DNA of 64,000 bases from Algoriphagus sp. PAP.12 (GTDB lineage Bacteria; Bacteroidota; Bacteroidia; Cytophagales; Cyclobacteriaceae): the NCBI RefSeq assembly GCF_026652115.1, contig NZ_JAPPSQ010000001.1:62001-126000 (forward strand), read 5' to 3'. A program made the position numbers and the translations under genes. The notes under the pieces are model-generated. The model ran no database searches. It worked only from the letters and a program-made list of their open reading frames with translations, and was not told the origin of the DNA. Positions 36,661 through 46,558 of this stretch are shown one piece after another; within the stretch, counting starts at the first letter, position 1; each line of letters starts with the position of its first letter.

Positions 36661-37425
36661 ATGAATCAAAAAGAAAACGTATTCAAGCTATTCCCAAACA
36701 TGGGCTTTTGGCTCATGCTTTTCATTCCATTGATCTTTGCTGGCTTTTATGTGACCTATTTCAGTCGCCTATCCCTTGAGTTGCCCAGCATCATGCATAT
36801 CCACTTTGGGTTGATGAGCTGTTGGGTGGTGATGCTGATAATTCAGCCACTTTTGATTCGATATCGAAAGCTTGCCCTGCATCAATCGATCGGAAAGGCG
36901 AGCTATATCGTAGTTCCTCTCGTCATTATAAGCTCCTGGCTGATGATGCGACATTCTTATGGAGTTCAGTTTACTGCCCTAATTGGAGATATTGAAGCTG
37001 GTCTAACCGAATTGACACTTGACCAGGGAAAGTCCCAAATCGCAGCATTCATTTCCATTGCTTTCGTCTACCTGATATGGCTAGCTTGCTTTTATTCATT
37101 GGCGGTTGGCTATCGAAAAAACAAGTCTTTTCATGCAAGATTTATGATCGCCGCATCCTTGACCTTGATAGGCCCAACTGTGGATCGCATTCTTTTTTTC
37201 CTTTTTGGAATCTCAACAATTGTAGCCGATTTGCCAGTTGAGGTAGTAGGGTTTCTTTTTATCGACCTTCTCCTTTTGATCTTGATGATCAAAGACATCA
37301 AAAACAACAAATCAGCGATTCCATTTGGAGTCTCACTTGCCATTTACCTCTTTCTTCAAGTTTTTCACCTCTATTTTACTAAAAATGAAGCCTGGGGAAA
37401 TTTCGTTTATCTCCTCTTAAATTAA
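36661..37425 (+). CDS. Multi-pass membrane protein of unknown function
   Basis: 254 residues from the ATG at 36661; a TTG ten codons earlier is less likely. Seven or so hydrophobic segments, with MHIHFGLMSCW and ALHQSIGKASYIVV in the N-terminal half: histidines in or near helices and an HxxIGKxSY pattern reminiscent of DUF2306-like or cytochrome b561-like membrane proteins, but no confident family. It is 15 bases upstream of the DUF3500 gene on the same strand. Confidence 0.7.
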   Translation: MNQKENVFKLFPNMGFWLMLFIPLIFAGFYVTYFSRLSLELPSIMHIHFGLMSCWVVMLIIQPLLIRYRKLALHQSIGKASYIVVPLVIISSWLMMRHSYGVQFTALIGDIEAGLTELTLDQGKSQIAAFISIAFVYLIWLACFYSLAVGYRKNKSFHARFMIAASLTLIGPTVDRILFFLFGISTIVADLPVEVVGFLFIDLLLLILMIKDIKNNKSAIPFGVSLAIYLFLQVFHLYFTKNEAWGNFVYLLLN

Positions 37426-37440
37426 ACCCAATTCCCATAT

Positions 37441-38505
37441 ATGAAAAAGCACCTTATCCTGATTCTTTGCATTATAAATTTTGGATTATTGAAAGCCCAA
37501 GAGGTGCCAGAAATTCAAAAAAGAACTGTCACATTTTTAGAGACTTTAGATGAAAATCAGACAAATCAGGTTTTAATCTCTTTAAATGATAGCACCAGAA
37601 CAAAATGGACCAATTTACCAATTGGCCTGGCGCCTAGATCCGGTCTTCAATACGCAGATTTCTCTGAAAAAAGCAAAATCGCTTTTCACAAGATATTGAG
37701 TGAGCTTTTAAGTTCTCAAGGCTACCTCAAGACATTTGCTATCATGCAGGTTGACGATATTCTTCATGAGCTATTTGAAATCAAATATAATCGTGGCGAA
37801 ATGGATGACAACACCATCAAGATGATCCGAGGACTTAACTGGGATTATGGTAATTATTTCCTTGCAATTGCAGGTGATCCCAAAACTGACGAGCAGTGGG
37901 GCTTAAAATTCGAAGGCCATCACCTTTCTCTCAATTTGACAGTATCGGGTCAAGAATTCTCCATGACTCCACTTTTCTTGGGTTCAGATCCAGCAGTAGT
38001 TGAAGAAACTCAATACGCAGAATTAAGACCTTTGAGCAAAGAGGAGGATTATGGATTTTGGTTTGTCAATTCTCTAGATGATGCTCAAAAAGCAAAGGCC
38101 ACGTTGGATGAAAAAGTACGCGGAGATATCATCACCAGTCCTGATCGACCTCAATGGCTGGAGACTTTCCAGGGAATCAAAGGCTCTGAGCTTTCAGAAA
38201 ATCAAAGACAAATCCTACATTATTTGATTGAAGAATATGTAGCAAACCTGGATCATAAAAAAGCTGAGGAGTACTTGGCAAAACTCCACGCAACCGGAAT
38301 GGATGAGGTCTACTTTGCATGGATTGGCAGCTACGAACCCATGAAAGCCCATTACTACATTATTCACAGTCCAGATTTCTTGATCGAATATGATAATGTC
38401 GGTTTCTTGGATAATGCGAATCATATCCATTCTATCTTCAGAGAAAAAGGAAATGATTTTGGAGAGGATGTGTTGAAAAACCATAGAATGGCTCACCATC
38501 ATTAA
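37441..38505 (+). CDS. Secreted DUF3500 protein
   Basis: 354 residues with a Sec signal peptide (cleavage after LKAQ). Segments such as WTNLPIGLAPRSGL, GNYFLAIAGDPKTDEQWGLKFEGHHLSLNLTV and, at the end, LIEYDNVGFLDNANHIHSIFREKGNDFGEDVLKNH are DUF3500 hallmarks. Function unknown; conserved His and Asp residues suggest a metal-binding enzyme, but nothing is proven. Cotranscribed with the following small gene (8-base gap). Confidence 0.85.
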   Translation: MKKHLILILCIINFGLLKAQEVPEIQKRTVTFLETLDENQTNQVLISLNDSTRTKWTNLPIGLAPRSGLQYADFSEKSKIAFHKILSELLSSQGYLKTFAIMQVDDILHELFEIKYNRGEMDDNTIKMIRGLNWDYGNYFLAIAGDPKTDEQWGLKFEGHHLSLNLTVSGQEFSMTPLFLGSDPAVVEETQYAELRPLSKEEDYGFWFVNSLDDAQKAKATLDEKVRGDIITSPDRPQWLETFQGIKGSELSENQRQILHYLIEEYVANLDHKKAEEYLAKLHATGMDEVYFAWIGSYEPMKAHYYIIHSPDFLIEYDNVGFLDNANHIHSIFREKGNDFGEDVLKNHRMAHHH

Positions 38506-38513
38506 ATGAAAAA

Positions 38514-38930
38514 ATGCCAGATTCAGGATATTCCAAAACACCCCTTTTTAAGAAATTGGGAATCAAATCAGGGGATAAAATTCTCTGTTTGTATTCTCCA
38601 AAAGACTACAGGGCATTTTTCGAGTATCTACCTGATAATTTGGAGCTTATTTCAGAGGGTCATTTAATAGAAGGGCTAGATTTCATTCATCTTTTTGTCA
38701 AAAGCCAACAAGAACTGAAAGATGGCTGGAGCAAAGCTGTCAAATTCTTGAAAAAAGATGGAATTCTTTGGGTAAGTTGGCCTAAGCAAAGCTCTTCTAT
38801 CTCTACAGAAGTTGGCAAATACGACATTATGCAATATGGCCTAGATCAAGGTCTGGTGGATGTAAAAGTTGCAGCAATCGACGAGGATTGGAGCGGATTG
38901 AAATTTATGTATCGAAAAAAAGACCGATGA
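38514..38930 (+). CDS. DUF3052 protein
   Basis: 138 residues: SGYSKTPLFKKLGIKSGDK at the N-terminus, then a Rossmann-like alternation of strands and helices and DGILWVSWPKQSS, the DUF3052 pattern. Cytosolic, function unknown. The stop codon overlaps the ATG of the cyclophilin gene (ATGA). Confidence 0.8.
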   Translation: MPDSGYSKTPLFKKLGIKSGDKILCLYSPKDYRAFFEYLPDNLELISEGHLIEGLDFIHLFVKSQQELKDGWSKAVKFLKKDGILWVSWPKQSSSISTEVGKYDIMQYGLDQGLVDVKVAAIDEDWSGLKFMYRKKDR

Positions 38931-39739
38931 AACAGCTTATAACATGCTTACTTTTCACCATTTTTTCTATTCAAGGAATGGCTCAAGAAAGACCTCAAAT
39001 CGAAATCCAAACCAACTATGGAACAATGGTATTGGAACTATACAATGAAACGCCCCAGCATAGAGACAATTTCCTCAAACTAATTGAAGACAAGGTTTAT
39101 GACAGCTTGATTTTTCACAGAGTGATTGAGGACTTTATGATTCAGGCTGGAGATACGGAAAGCAAGAATGCTAAACCAGGAGAATCAGTGGGTGAGCATG
39201 ATTTACCTTACCAGATCCCAGCAGAAATCAGTCCCACTATTTTCCACAAAAAAGGCTCCCTCGGTGCAGCAAGGACCAATAATCCAGAAAGAGCATCAAG
39301 CAGCACTCAGTTTTACATTGTTCAGGGCAAGATTCAAAATGACAGTCTATTGACGCACAACCAAAACAGGATCAATACCTATTTGCAAAGACATTTCGCT
39401 ATCAATGATGCTACGATCAAACCGCTTTATGACTCTCTAGAAAATGCCAGAGAAGCCAAAGACAGTATTCTGGTCAAAACTCTTTCTGATAAGTTAGAAA
39501 GCCAGGTAAAGTCCTTTGAGAGTTTTGAAAAATACGAGATCCCAGCCGCCCATAGAGAAGTCTATGAAACCATCGGTGGAACTCCACATTTGGATCAAAG
39601 TTATACTGTTTTCGGCCAGGTGATTTCAGGTTTGGAAGTCGTCGATGCTATTGCGGCTGTAGAAACCAATGAAAAGGACAGACCTGAAACCGATGTGATT
39701 ATTCTAAAAATGAGAATCGTGCCTCCACCTATACCATAA
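38927..39739 (+). CDS. Secreted cyclophilin-type peptidyl-prolyl isomerase
   Basis: 270 residues from the ATG at 38927, which overlaps the DUF3052 stop; the frame extends 13 codons upstream but the signal peptide (MKQLITCLLFTIFSIQGMAQ) starts here. Cyclophilin motifs: FHRVIEDFMIQAGD with the catalytic Arg, SSSTQFYIVQG and SYTVFGQVISGLEVV. Between the last two lies an extra helical insertion of about 80 residues, larger than in cytosolic cyclophilins. It assists folding of exported proteins. Confidence 0.92.
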   Translation: MKQLITCLLFTIFSIQGMAQERPQIEIQTNYGTMVLELYNETPQHRDNFLKLIEDKVYDSLIFHRVIEDFMIQAGDTESKNAKPGESVGEHDLPYQIPAEISPTIFHKKGSLGAARTNNPERASSSTQFYIVQGKIQNDSLLTHNQNRINTYLQRHFAINDATIKPLYDSLENAREAKDSILVKTLSDKLESQVKSFESFEKYEIPAAHREVYETIGGTPHLDQSYTVFGQVISGLEVVDAIAAVETNEKDRPETDVIILKMRIVPPPIP

Positions 39740-39744
39740 CTTTT

Positions 39745-41715
39745 ATGAAAGCATTTGCTATCTTTTTTTACCTTTCCTCTGTTCCTTTCAAAAAGGGAGA
39801 GAGTGGATTTTTTGCCTTTCTTTTGCTTCAGCTTTTTGTGTTCCAAGCTCAAGGCCAAGACAAAGTTTTTATTGACAGTATTTCAGATCAAGCTCATTTC
39901 AAATACTCTGATTACGATTATCCGGAAGCCATCCGTCTTGCTCAAGAGGCGCTTTCATTAAGCCAATCCGAAGATTATCCAGAGGGAATTTTGAGGTCTC
40001 AGCTTTACCTTTTGATGGCTAGTCAAGAATCTAGCAAAGAGACTTATGACCCAAAACCTGTAGAAAGTCTCATTCCTGAATTGGAAGAAAAAGGTCTTTG
40101 GCTAGAGCAAGCTCGCGCACTTTCATTTCTTGCAAATACCTATGCTTTTTTTGGAGATGTTGAAAAATCAATTCAAAATCATTTAAAGGCACTTTCGATT
40201 TATGAGGAACATGAGATGATCACCGGTATGGCCAGTGTATATAATTCATTGGGGCTCATCTATTATGATCAGCATGATTTCGACGAGGCATTTTATTACA
40301 TCAGAAAATCTCTAGCCATGGAAGAAGGCGTGGGAGATCTTAAAAGGGTGCATACCTCCTTGAATAATCTCGCTATCATTTTTGAATATACCGGACCGAT
40401 TGACTCTGCTATTTTTTATCATAAGCAGGCATTAGGCATCGCTTACCAAACCAAAAACCCTTATTCGATTGGACTTTCACTGAGTAATCTTGGAAACAAT
40501 TATGCCAACGATGGGCAATTGGATTTAGCAGAAAGCACACTATTAGAAGCTTTGAAAATAAGGGATTCCTTAGGCTATTCTCGCGGCTTAGCTTATACCC
40601 ACAACCGACTTGCTAATCTTTATTTAGAGAAAAACGAATATCAGAAATCTCAATTTCACGCTCAAAAGTCACTCGAAAATGCTGAGCAAGCATCCGAGCT
40701 GAAAGTCATTCGGATGGCCTATGAGCGGATGATGGAGCTTGCCGAAAAAACAGGAAATACCGCGCAAGAATTGAAATATCTAAAACTTGCTACAGCACTG
40801 AAGGACAGTTTGCTCAATGATTCCAACACCAAGGAAATCACGCAAATGATGGCCAATTATGATTTTGAGAAAAGGCAAATGCTCGATAGCATCCAAAACG
40901 CTCAAGTCATGCGGGAGCAAAGTCTTCTCTATGAGGAAAGACTAAAAGTGGAACGTAACCGCCAAATTATTTTCCTCATTTCTGGTATTCTTCTGTTAGT
41001 TCTTGCCGTCAGCTGGTGGCGTAGATACATTTTTATCAGAAAATCTAACTTTGCGATAGCTGCTGAAAAAGAACGTTCAGATGATTTACTGCTGAATATT
41101 TTACCTAAAAATGTCGCTCAGGAATTAAAGGAAAAAGGATATTCTGATGCCAGGGACTTTGAAAAAGTTACAGTCATCTTCACGGATTTTGCCGACTTCA
41201 CCAAAAAGGCCCAACACTTATCAGCCAAAGAACTGGTAAATGAATTAAATACTTGCTTCAAGGAATTCGATAAAATCGTTGAATCCAAAGGTCTGGAGAA
41301 GATCAAAACCATTGGAGACGCTTATATGGTTGCAGCGGGACTTGATTCTAAGTCAGATGCACATTCAGCTATCGAAGCCGCCCTTGAAATGAAGGAATTC
41401 ATCCTAGAAAGAAATCAAAACCCTTCCATCCCTGCCAAAGCAAAATTTGATATGCGAGTAGGTATCAATTCAGGTTCGGTAGTAGCTGGGATTGTAGGTA
41501 TCAAAAAATTCCAATATGATATCTGGGGAGACACAGTCAATACAGCTCAAAGAATGGAGTCGAATTGCGAGCTCAATCGAATCAATATATCTGAGAACAC
41601 CTACGAACTCGTAAAAAATGACCCCCGATTTGAATTTGAATACCGGGGAGAAATTGAAGTCAAGGGAAAAGGATTGATGAAGATGTGGTTTATTATGCAT
41701 TCAAAAACATCCTAA
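39745..41715 (+). CDS. TPR-coupled class III adenylate/guanylate cyclase
   Basis: 656 residues. Signal sequence at the N-terminus, then about seven tetratricopeptide-type helical repeats (roughly residues 45-350), a coiled coil, one membrane helix near 408-425 and a cytoplasmic class III cyclase domain. Metal ligands D481 (FTDFADFT) and D525 (KTIGDAYM), the purine-selecting K521 and D592 (YDIWGDTVN) favour ATP, hence cAMP. The periplasmic TPR would sense a protein or peptide and the cyclase would signal inward. Five bases after the cyclophilin gene. Confidence 0.9.
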   Translation: MKAFAIFFYLSSVPFKKGESGFFAFLLLQLFVFQAQGQDKVFIDSISDQAHFKYSDYDYPEAIRLAQEALSLSQSEDYPEGILRSQLYLLMASQESSKETYDPKPVESLIPELEEKGLWLEQARALSFLANTYAFFGDVEKSIQNHLKALSIYEEHEMITGMASVYNSLGLIYYDQHDFDEAFYYIRKSLAMEEGVGDLKRVHTSLNNLAIIFEYTGPIDSAIFYHKQALGIAYQTKNPYSIGLSLSNLGNNYANDGQLDLAESTLLEALKIRDSLGYSRGLAYTHNRLANLYLEKNEYQKSQFHAQKSLENAEQASELKVIRMAYERMMELAEKTGNTAQELKYLKLATALKDSLLNDSNTKEITQMMANYDFEKRQMLDSIQNAQVMREQSLLYEERLKVERNRQIIFLISGILLLVLAVSWWRRYIFIRKSNFAIAAEKERSDDLLLNILPKNVAQELKEKGYSDARDFEKVTVIFTDFADFTKKAQHLSAKELVNELNTCFKEFDKIVESKGLEKIKTIGDAYMVAAGLDSKSDAHSAIEAALEMKEFILERNQNPSIPAKAKFDMRVGINSGSVVAGIVGIKKFQYDIWGDTVNTAQRMESNCELNRINISENTYELVKNDPRFEFEYRGEIEVKGKGLMKMWFIMHSKTS

Positions 41716-41811
41716 TTTCTTATCTTTTCAAGGAAATCCATTCAGCTTGGGCTTTTGAAATCGGCAAGTAGTTTTTGAAAAACATTTTCATTCATCCTCA
41801 ACAAAGTATCA

Positions 41812-43479
41812 TTGAATAGAACTGGCTATTTTAGATTTTTCACCGTCTTGACGCTTTTCTGGAGCCTTTTTTCCTGTCAGGAGAATTCGAAACAGCCAGA
41901 AGCCGAACTTCGCCCAAACATCCTTTTAATAGTAGCGGATGATTTAGGCTATGCTGATTTAGGAAGCTATGGAGGAGACATTGAAACTCCCTATCTCGAC
42001 CAGTTAGCAAAAGAAGGAATTCGATTTAGCCGGTTTCATACGGCTCCTTATTGTGCTGTCAGTCGGGCTATGATGCTTTCCGGGAATTTCAACCATGTGG
42101 CTGGCATGGGTTCTCAAGATTTGGTTACTGATGTTGCTGGTTATGAAGGAATGTTGAGTGAAAGAATTGTCCCCGTTCCTGAACTGCTACAGAGCATAGG
42201 ATATCATACCTATATCACTGGAAAATGGCACTTGGGCCTGACACCTGAAGCTAATCCCGCTCTAAAAGGGTTTGAGAAATCCTTCGTCACTTTGGAAGGA
42301 GGTGCCAATCATTTTAGCAATCGCCTGTTATTTCCAGATAGCCCAGAATTGACTTATGGACATAAATCTCTCTATTCGGAAAACGGTGAAAAAACGGATT
42401 GGCCTGAAGGCAAGTATTCTACAGATTTCTACACTGACAAGCTCATCTCTTATATAGATTCCAATCAGGAAGATGGAAAACCATTTTTTGCTTTTGCAGC
42501 TTACACCTCTCCCCATTGGCCTCTCCAAGTGCCTGAAAAATATTGGAAAAAATATGAAGGCCGATTCGATGCAGGCTATGAAAAGCTTCGGGAAAGACGT
42601 CTCGAAAGCTTGAAAAAAGCTGGCATGATTCCTCCAAATGCAAAATTGCCAGAACCCCACCCTTCGATCAAACCTTGGGAAAGTCTATCTGCAGAAGAAA
42701 AAGCAAAAGAAACCCGAAAAATGGAAATCTATGCTGGCATGGTGGATAACCTAGATGAAAACATCGGCAGACTGATTTCTCATCTGAAAAACAAGGGGGT
42801 CTACGAAAACACCTTAATCGTTTTTCTTGCTGATAATGGCGCCGCGGCAGAAGACTTTTATTATCATGAGGCTTTTGGGCCCTATATTCAAGAACATTAC
42901 TCGGATGCACTTGAAGAAATGGGGACAGAAACAAGCTTTATTTCTTATGGACCACAATGGGCTGAGGCAGGCACCGCACCTTTTCGATATTTCAAATCCT
43001 ATACAACAGAAGGAGGAATGAATGCCCCAATGATCATTTCGGGACCTGGAGTAAAATACAAGGGATCAATCTCCAATGCCTTTGTCACGATCATGGATTT
43101 GGCGCCGACTCTTTATCAAGATGCCAAAGTCGAATACCCAAAAACTTGGAACGGAAAAAACATTACGCCATTGGCTGGAAGCTCTTTGTACCCAATCCTT
43201 TCAGGTAATGAAGATCGAATTCATGATTCGACTTATGTTTTTGGATTGGAACATCGGGAAAGAGGCATGCTTCGAAAAGGAAATTGGAAAATCGTCAATC
43301 TTGAAAAGCCTTTTAAAAAGGAAAACTTCCAGTTATTCAATATTTCAAATGATTTAGGAGAACAGGAAGACTTAAAAGACTCATTACCTATTAAATTCCA
43401 AGAAATGATCCAGGAATGGGATCGATTTTCAGAAAAAGTCGGTATAGTCATTCCAACCCCTAAACCATCAAACCACTAA
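41812..43479 (+). CDS. Arylsulfatase-type lipoprotein with atypical CAVSR core
   Basis: 555 residues from a TTG codon; no in-frame ATG precedes a complete signal, and the lipobox SLFSC follows properly. Alkaline-phosphatase-superfamily sulfatase: D43-D44 (VADDLGYADLGSYGG), the formylglycine site C81-A-V-S-R85, KWHLG, and the late ADNGAAAEDF block. The usual proline or alanine two residues after the cysteine is valine. Likely outer-membrane or periplasmic hydrolysis of a sulfate ester. Substrate unknown. Confidence 0.85.
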   Translation: MNRTGYFRFFTVLTLFWSLFSCQENSKQPEAELRPNILLIVADDLGYADLGSYGGDIETPYLDQLAKEGIRFSRFHTAPYCAVSRAMMLSGNFNHVAGMGSQDLVTDVAGYEGMLSERIVPVPELLQSIGYHTYITGKWHLGLTPEANPALKGFEKSFVTLEGGANHFSNRLLFPDSPELTYGHKSLYSENGEKTDWPEGKYSTDFYTDKLISYIDSNQEDGKPFFAFAAYTSPHWPLQVPEKYWKKYEGRFDAGYEKLRERRLESLKKAGMIPPNAKLPEPHPSIKPWESLSAEEKAKETRKMEIYAGMVDNLDENIGRLISHLKNKGVYENTLIVFLADNGAAAEDFYYHEAFGPYIQEHYSDALEEMGTETSFISYGPQWAEAGTAPFRYFKSYTTEGGMNAPMIISGPGVKYKGSISNAFVTIMDLAPTLYQDAKVEYPKTWNGKNITPLAGSSLYPILSGNEDRIHDSTYVFGLEHRERGMLRKGNWKIVNLEKPFKKENFQLFNISNDLGEQEDLKDSLPIKFQEMIQEWDRFSEKVGIVIPTPKPSNH

Positions 43480-43494
43480 GAATTTCAACTTATT

Positions 43495-45195
43495 ATGATA
43501 TTCAAAAAGCAAGTTTTAGTAAGCATACTTTTAGGTGTCGCTGCCTTACTTTCTCCTTTTTCTCAAACATTTTCTCAAACCTATGGCAAAAATGGAATGA
43601 TCGTTTCGGATCATTATTTGGCATCTGAAGCAGGAATAGAGATTCTAAAAAAAGGTGGAAATGCCATTGACGCAGCAGTAGCAACTGCCTTTGCATTGGC
43701 TGTCACCCATCCTGAAGCAGGAAATATCGGAGGAGGAGGGTTTATTGTTTTCATGAAATCCGATGGAGATGTGACCACATTTGATTTTCGGGAAAAAGCG
43801 CCTTTGGCAGCAAACCCGACCATGTTTTTGGATGAGGAGGGGAAAATCAAAGACAATTCCAATCACCGTGGATTGCTTTCAGTTGGAGTACCGGGCACTG
43901 TCGCCGGTCTTTATCAAGCACATCAAAAATACGGCAAGCTTACTTGGAAAGAGGTGGTAGATCCAGCAGTAAAATTGGCCAAGAAAGGCTTCCCAATGTC
44001 TTGGGGTTTGTATCGAGTTGCTTTGAGAATGTCGGACAGGGATGATTCGTGGGATATAATGAAAAACTATTTCCGAGGTGCAGATGGAGAAATTGTCGCT
44101 CCCGGTGAAATTTGGAAACAACCGGCTCTAGCTAAGACTTTGGAGGAAGTCAAAAAGCATGGCAGGGATGGATTTTATAAAGGAAAAGTCGCTGAGGAAA
44201 TTGAAGCCTACATGAAAGCCAACGGAGGAATCATCACCCAAGAGGATTTAGCCAAATATGAGGCGGTAGAGAGAAAGCCGGTTACGACCAAATTCAAAGA
44301 CTTTGAGATTTTCTCTATGCCTCCTCCGAGCTCTGGAGGAGTGGCACTGATCGAAATGATGAATCTATTGGAAGCGGCGGATATTTCATCCATAGAATTC
44401 AATTCTACTCCCTATGTCCATTTAGTTGCTGAGGCAATGAGAAGAGCCTTTGCTGACCGAGCTGAGTTTTTGGGAGACCCTGATTTTAACCCGGAAATGC
44501 CTGTTGACAAGCTGATTTCTAAAGATTTTGCGAAAGCAAGATTCCAAAATCTGGATATGAACCATGCTTCTCCAAGTGATCCCTCGAAATACGGACAACT
44601 TTATGGTGGTGATCATACAACCCATTTTTCAGTCACAGACAAAGACGGAAATGCTGTTTCTTTGACTTATACTTTGGAGAATTCCTACGGTGTAAAAATG
44701 GGTTCCTCCAAGCTTGGATTCATTTTCAACAATGAAATGGGGGATTTCAACCCAGTCCCAGGAGTCACTACGGAAACCGGTCAAATTGGCTCGGACCCGA
44801 ATTTGGTCGCTCCTGAAAAGAGAATGCTTTCCAGCATGACGCCTACGATTGTCGCCAAAGATGGCAAGCCCTATTTGGTGATTGGAAGTCCGGGAGGAAG
44901 AACGATCATCAATACCGTCTTCCAGACTGTTCTCAATGTTTTGGTTTATGATATGCGAATAGACCGAGCAATTGAAGCGATGAAAATCCATCATCAGTGG
45001 CTTCCCAATCAGATTGTTTATGAACAAAATCTCCTTTCCCCAGACACAAAAGCTGCTCTGGAAAAAATGGGACATAAACTAAGACCAACCACAAATCTGG
45101 GAGTGTTGATGGGAATTACCTTTGATCCAGAGTTAGGCACTTGGGTTGGGGCTTCGGACTCTTCTAGTGAGGACGGCGCAGCAAAAGGTTATTAA
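43495..45195 (+). CDS. ggt: Gamma-glutamyltransferase
   Basis: 566 residues with a Sec signal peptide (cleavage near FSQT). GGNAIDAAVATAFALAV and GNIGGGGF match the large subunit; the autoprocessing/catalytic threonine is T375 in GDHTTHFSV, and the GSPGGRTIINTV motif follows. The precursor cuts itself before T375 and transfers or hydrolyses the gamma-glutamyl group of glutathione or other gamma-glutamyl compounds in the periplasm. The amino-acid permease gene follows after about 36 bases. Confidence 0.94.
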   Translation: MIFKKQVLVSILLGVAALLSPFSQTFSQTYGKNGMIVSDHYLASEAGIEILKKGGNAIDAAVATAFALAVTHPEAGNIGGGGFIVFMKSDGDVTTFDFREKAPLAANPTMFLDEEGKIKDNSNHRGLLSVGVPGTVAGLYQAHQKYGKLTWKEVVDPAVKLAKKGFPMSWGLYRVALRMSDRDDSWDIMKNYFRGADGEIVAPGEIWKQPALAKTLEEVKKHGRDGFYKGKVAEEIEAYMKANGGIITQEDLAKYEAVERKPVTTKFKDFEIFSMPPPSSGGVALIEMMNLLEAADISSIEFNSTPYVHLVAEAMRRAFADRAEFLGDPDFNPEMPVDKLISKDFAKARFQNLDMNHASPSDPSKYGQLYGGDHTTHFSVTDKDGNAVSLTYTLENSYGVKMGSSKLGFIFNNEMGDFNPVPGVTTETGQIGSDPNLVAPEKRMLSSMTPTIVAKDGKPYLVIGSPGGRTIINTVFQTVLNVLVYDMRIDRAIEAMKIHHQWLPNQIVYEQNLLSPDTKAALEKMGHKLRPTTNLGVLMGITFDPELGTWVGASDSSSEDGAAKGY

Positions 45196-45231
45196 TTAAA
45201 GATTTTATCATTTAATCATAATTGAAAATCC

Positions 45232-46536
45232 GTGGGAAATGACAATCAATTAAAAAGGGAAATCGGCGTATGGGGCCTTTCCGCCAATATCGTCAACATC
45301 ATTGTTGGAGCGGGAATATTTGTGCTCCCGGCGATCGTTGCGGAAATCATGGGAGCATCCTCCATTCTGGTTTATCTTTTCTGTGGCTTTTTGATCGCTT
45401 TGGTCATGCTTTGTTTTGCCGAGGCAGGCAGCCAAATTTCTAAGTCAGGAGGTGGTTATGCTTATGTAGAAACTGCTTTCGGGCCTTTTCCCGGCTTTTT
45501 GGCGGCAGTTTTCATGATCACTGGAAGTGCATTTTCGGATGCTGCAGTCTCCAATGCACTAGTTGAATTAATAGGTATTGCCTTTCCTGAATTTTACTCA
45601 CCTGCCACCCGTTTGTTCTTGTTGTTTTTGATTTTTGGTGGTTTGGCATTTCTCAATGTGATTGGGGTAAAGCAAGGAATCGGATTGGTCAAAGTGAATA
45701 CGGTTGCAAAACTTACACCTCTTGTATTATTGATCATTTTTAGCTGGAAGGATGTTACTTTCTCAAATCTATTCTGGAAGGAAATGCCCTCCTTTTCACA
45801 ATTCGGTCAAGCTTGTTTGATTCTGTTTTTTGCCTTCCAAGGTGGTGATGCAGGATTGACTGTGGGTGCAGAAATCAAAAATCCTCAAAGGACAGTGCCC
45901 AAGGCGATTTTCATGGGAATTCTATTTGTTCTTTTACTTTATGTCATGATCCAAACTGCCGCTCAGGGAGTTTTGGGAGATCAATTGCCTGAAAACAAAG
46001 AGGCTCCTTTAGCAGCAGTTGCAAACATTGTCTTCGGACCTATTGGATATACAGTTTTATTAATTGGAGCAGGCATTTCCATGTTTGGAATGCTCAGCGG
46101 AGAAATATTAAATCTTCCTCGGGTACTCTTCGGATTGGCTAGTGACAGGGTTATTCCAATTGACATTTTGGCTTCGGTTCATAAGAAGTTCAAAACGCCT
46201 TACCTAGCTATTTTACTTTATGCTGGTATAGGTTTTACCCTAGCTGCTTTGGGAGGATTTCGCCAATTGGCAGTAATCGCCTCCGCGAGTATGCTTTTGG
46301 TATATTTCGGTGTTGCTCTTTCTGTTATCAAACTTCGCCAAAAGGGAAATTCAGAACCAGGAAATTTCAAAATCCCATTTGGCTACACTGTTCCTATTCT
46401 TTCAGCAGGAATCATCCTATTTTTCCTATCGAATTTGACAGTCTATGAAAAATCTGGAATTGCAATATTTTTCTTGACCCTTACCATTATATACTTCATT
46501 ATCAAAACCATACAACGAAAAAGATTGAATAAATAA
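45232..46536 (+). CDS. APC-family amino acid permease
   Basis: 434 residues from a GTG codon. The first helix has the APC substrate motif GLSANIVNIIVGAGIFVLP; about 12 hydrophobic segments follow, with FAFQGGDAGLTVGAEIKNPQRTVPKA in the cytoplasmic loop. It probably imports an amino acid or dipeptide-derived compound, and its position behind ggt suggests use of glutamate, cysteinyl-glycine or another product of that reaction (inference). Confidence 0.88.
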   Translation: MGNDNQLKREIGVWGLSANIVNIIVGAGIFVLPAIVAEIMGASSILVYLFCGFLIALVMLCFAEAGSQISKSGGGYAYVETAFGPFPGFLAAVFMITGSAFSDAAVSNALVELIGIAFPEFYSPATRLFLLFLIFGGLAFLNVIGVKQGIGLVKVNTVAKLTPLVLLIIFSWKDVTFSNLFWKEMPSFSQFGQACLILFFAFQGGDAGLTVGAEIKNPQRTVPKAIFMGILFVLLLYVMIQTAAQGVLGDQLPENKEAPLAAVANIVFGPIGYTVLLIGAGISMFGMLSGEILNLPRVLFGLASDRVIPIDILASVHKKFKTPYLAILLYAGIGFTLAALGGFRQLAVIASASMLLVYFGVALSVIKLRQKGNSEPGNFKIPFGYTVPILSAGIILFFLSNLTVYEKSGIAIFFLTLTIIYFIIKTIQRKRLNK

Positions 46537-46558
46537 GTTCCTCCTAACCTTTAAATAA

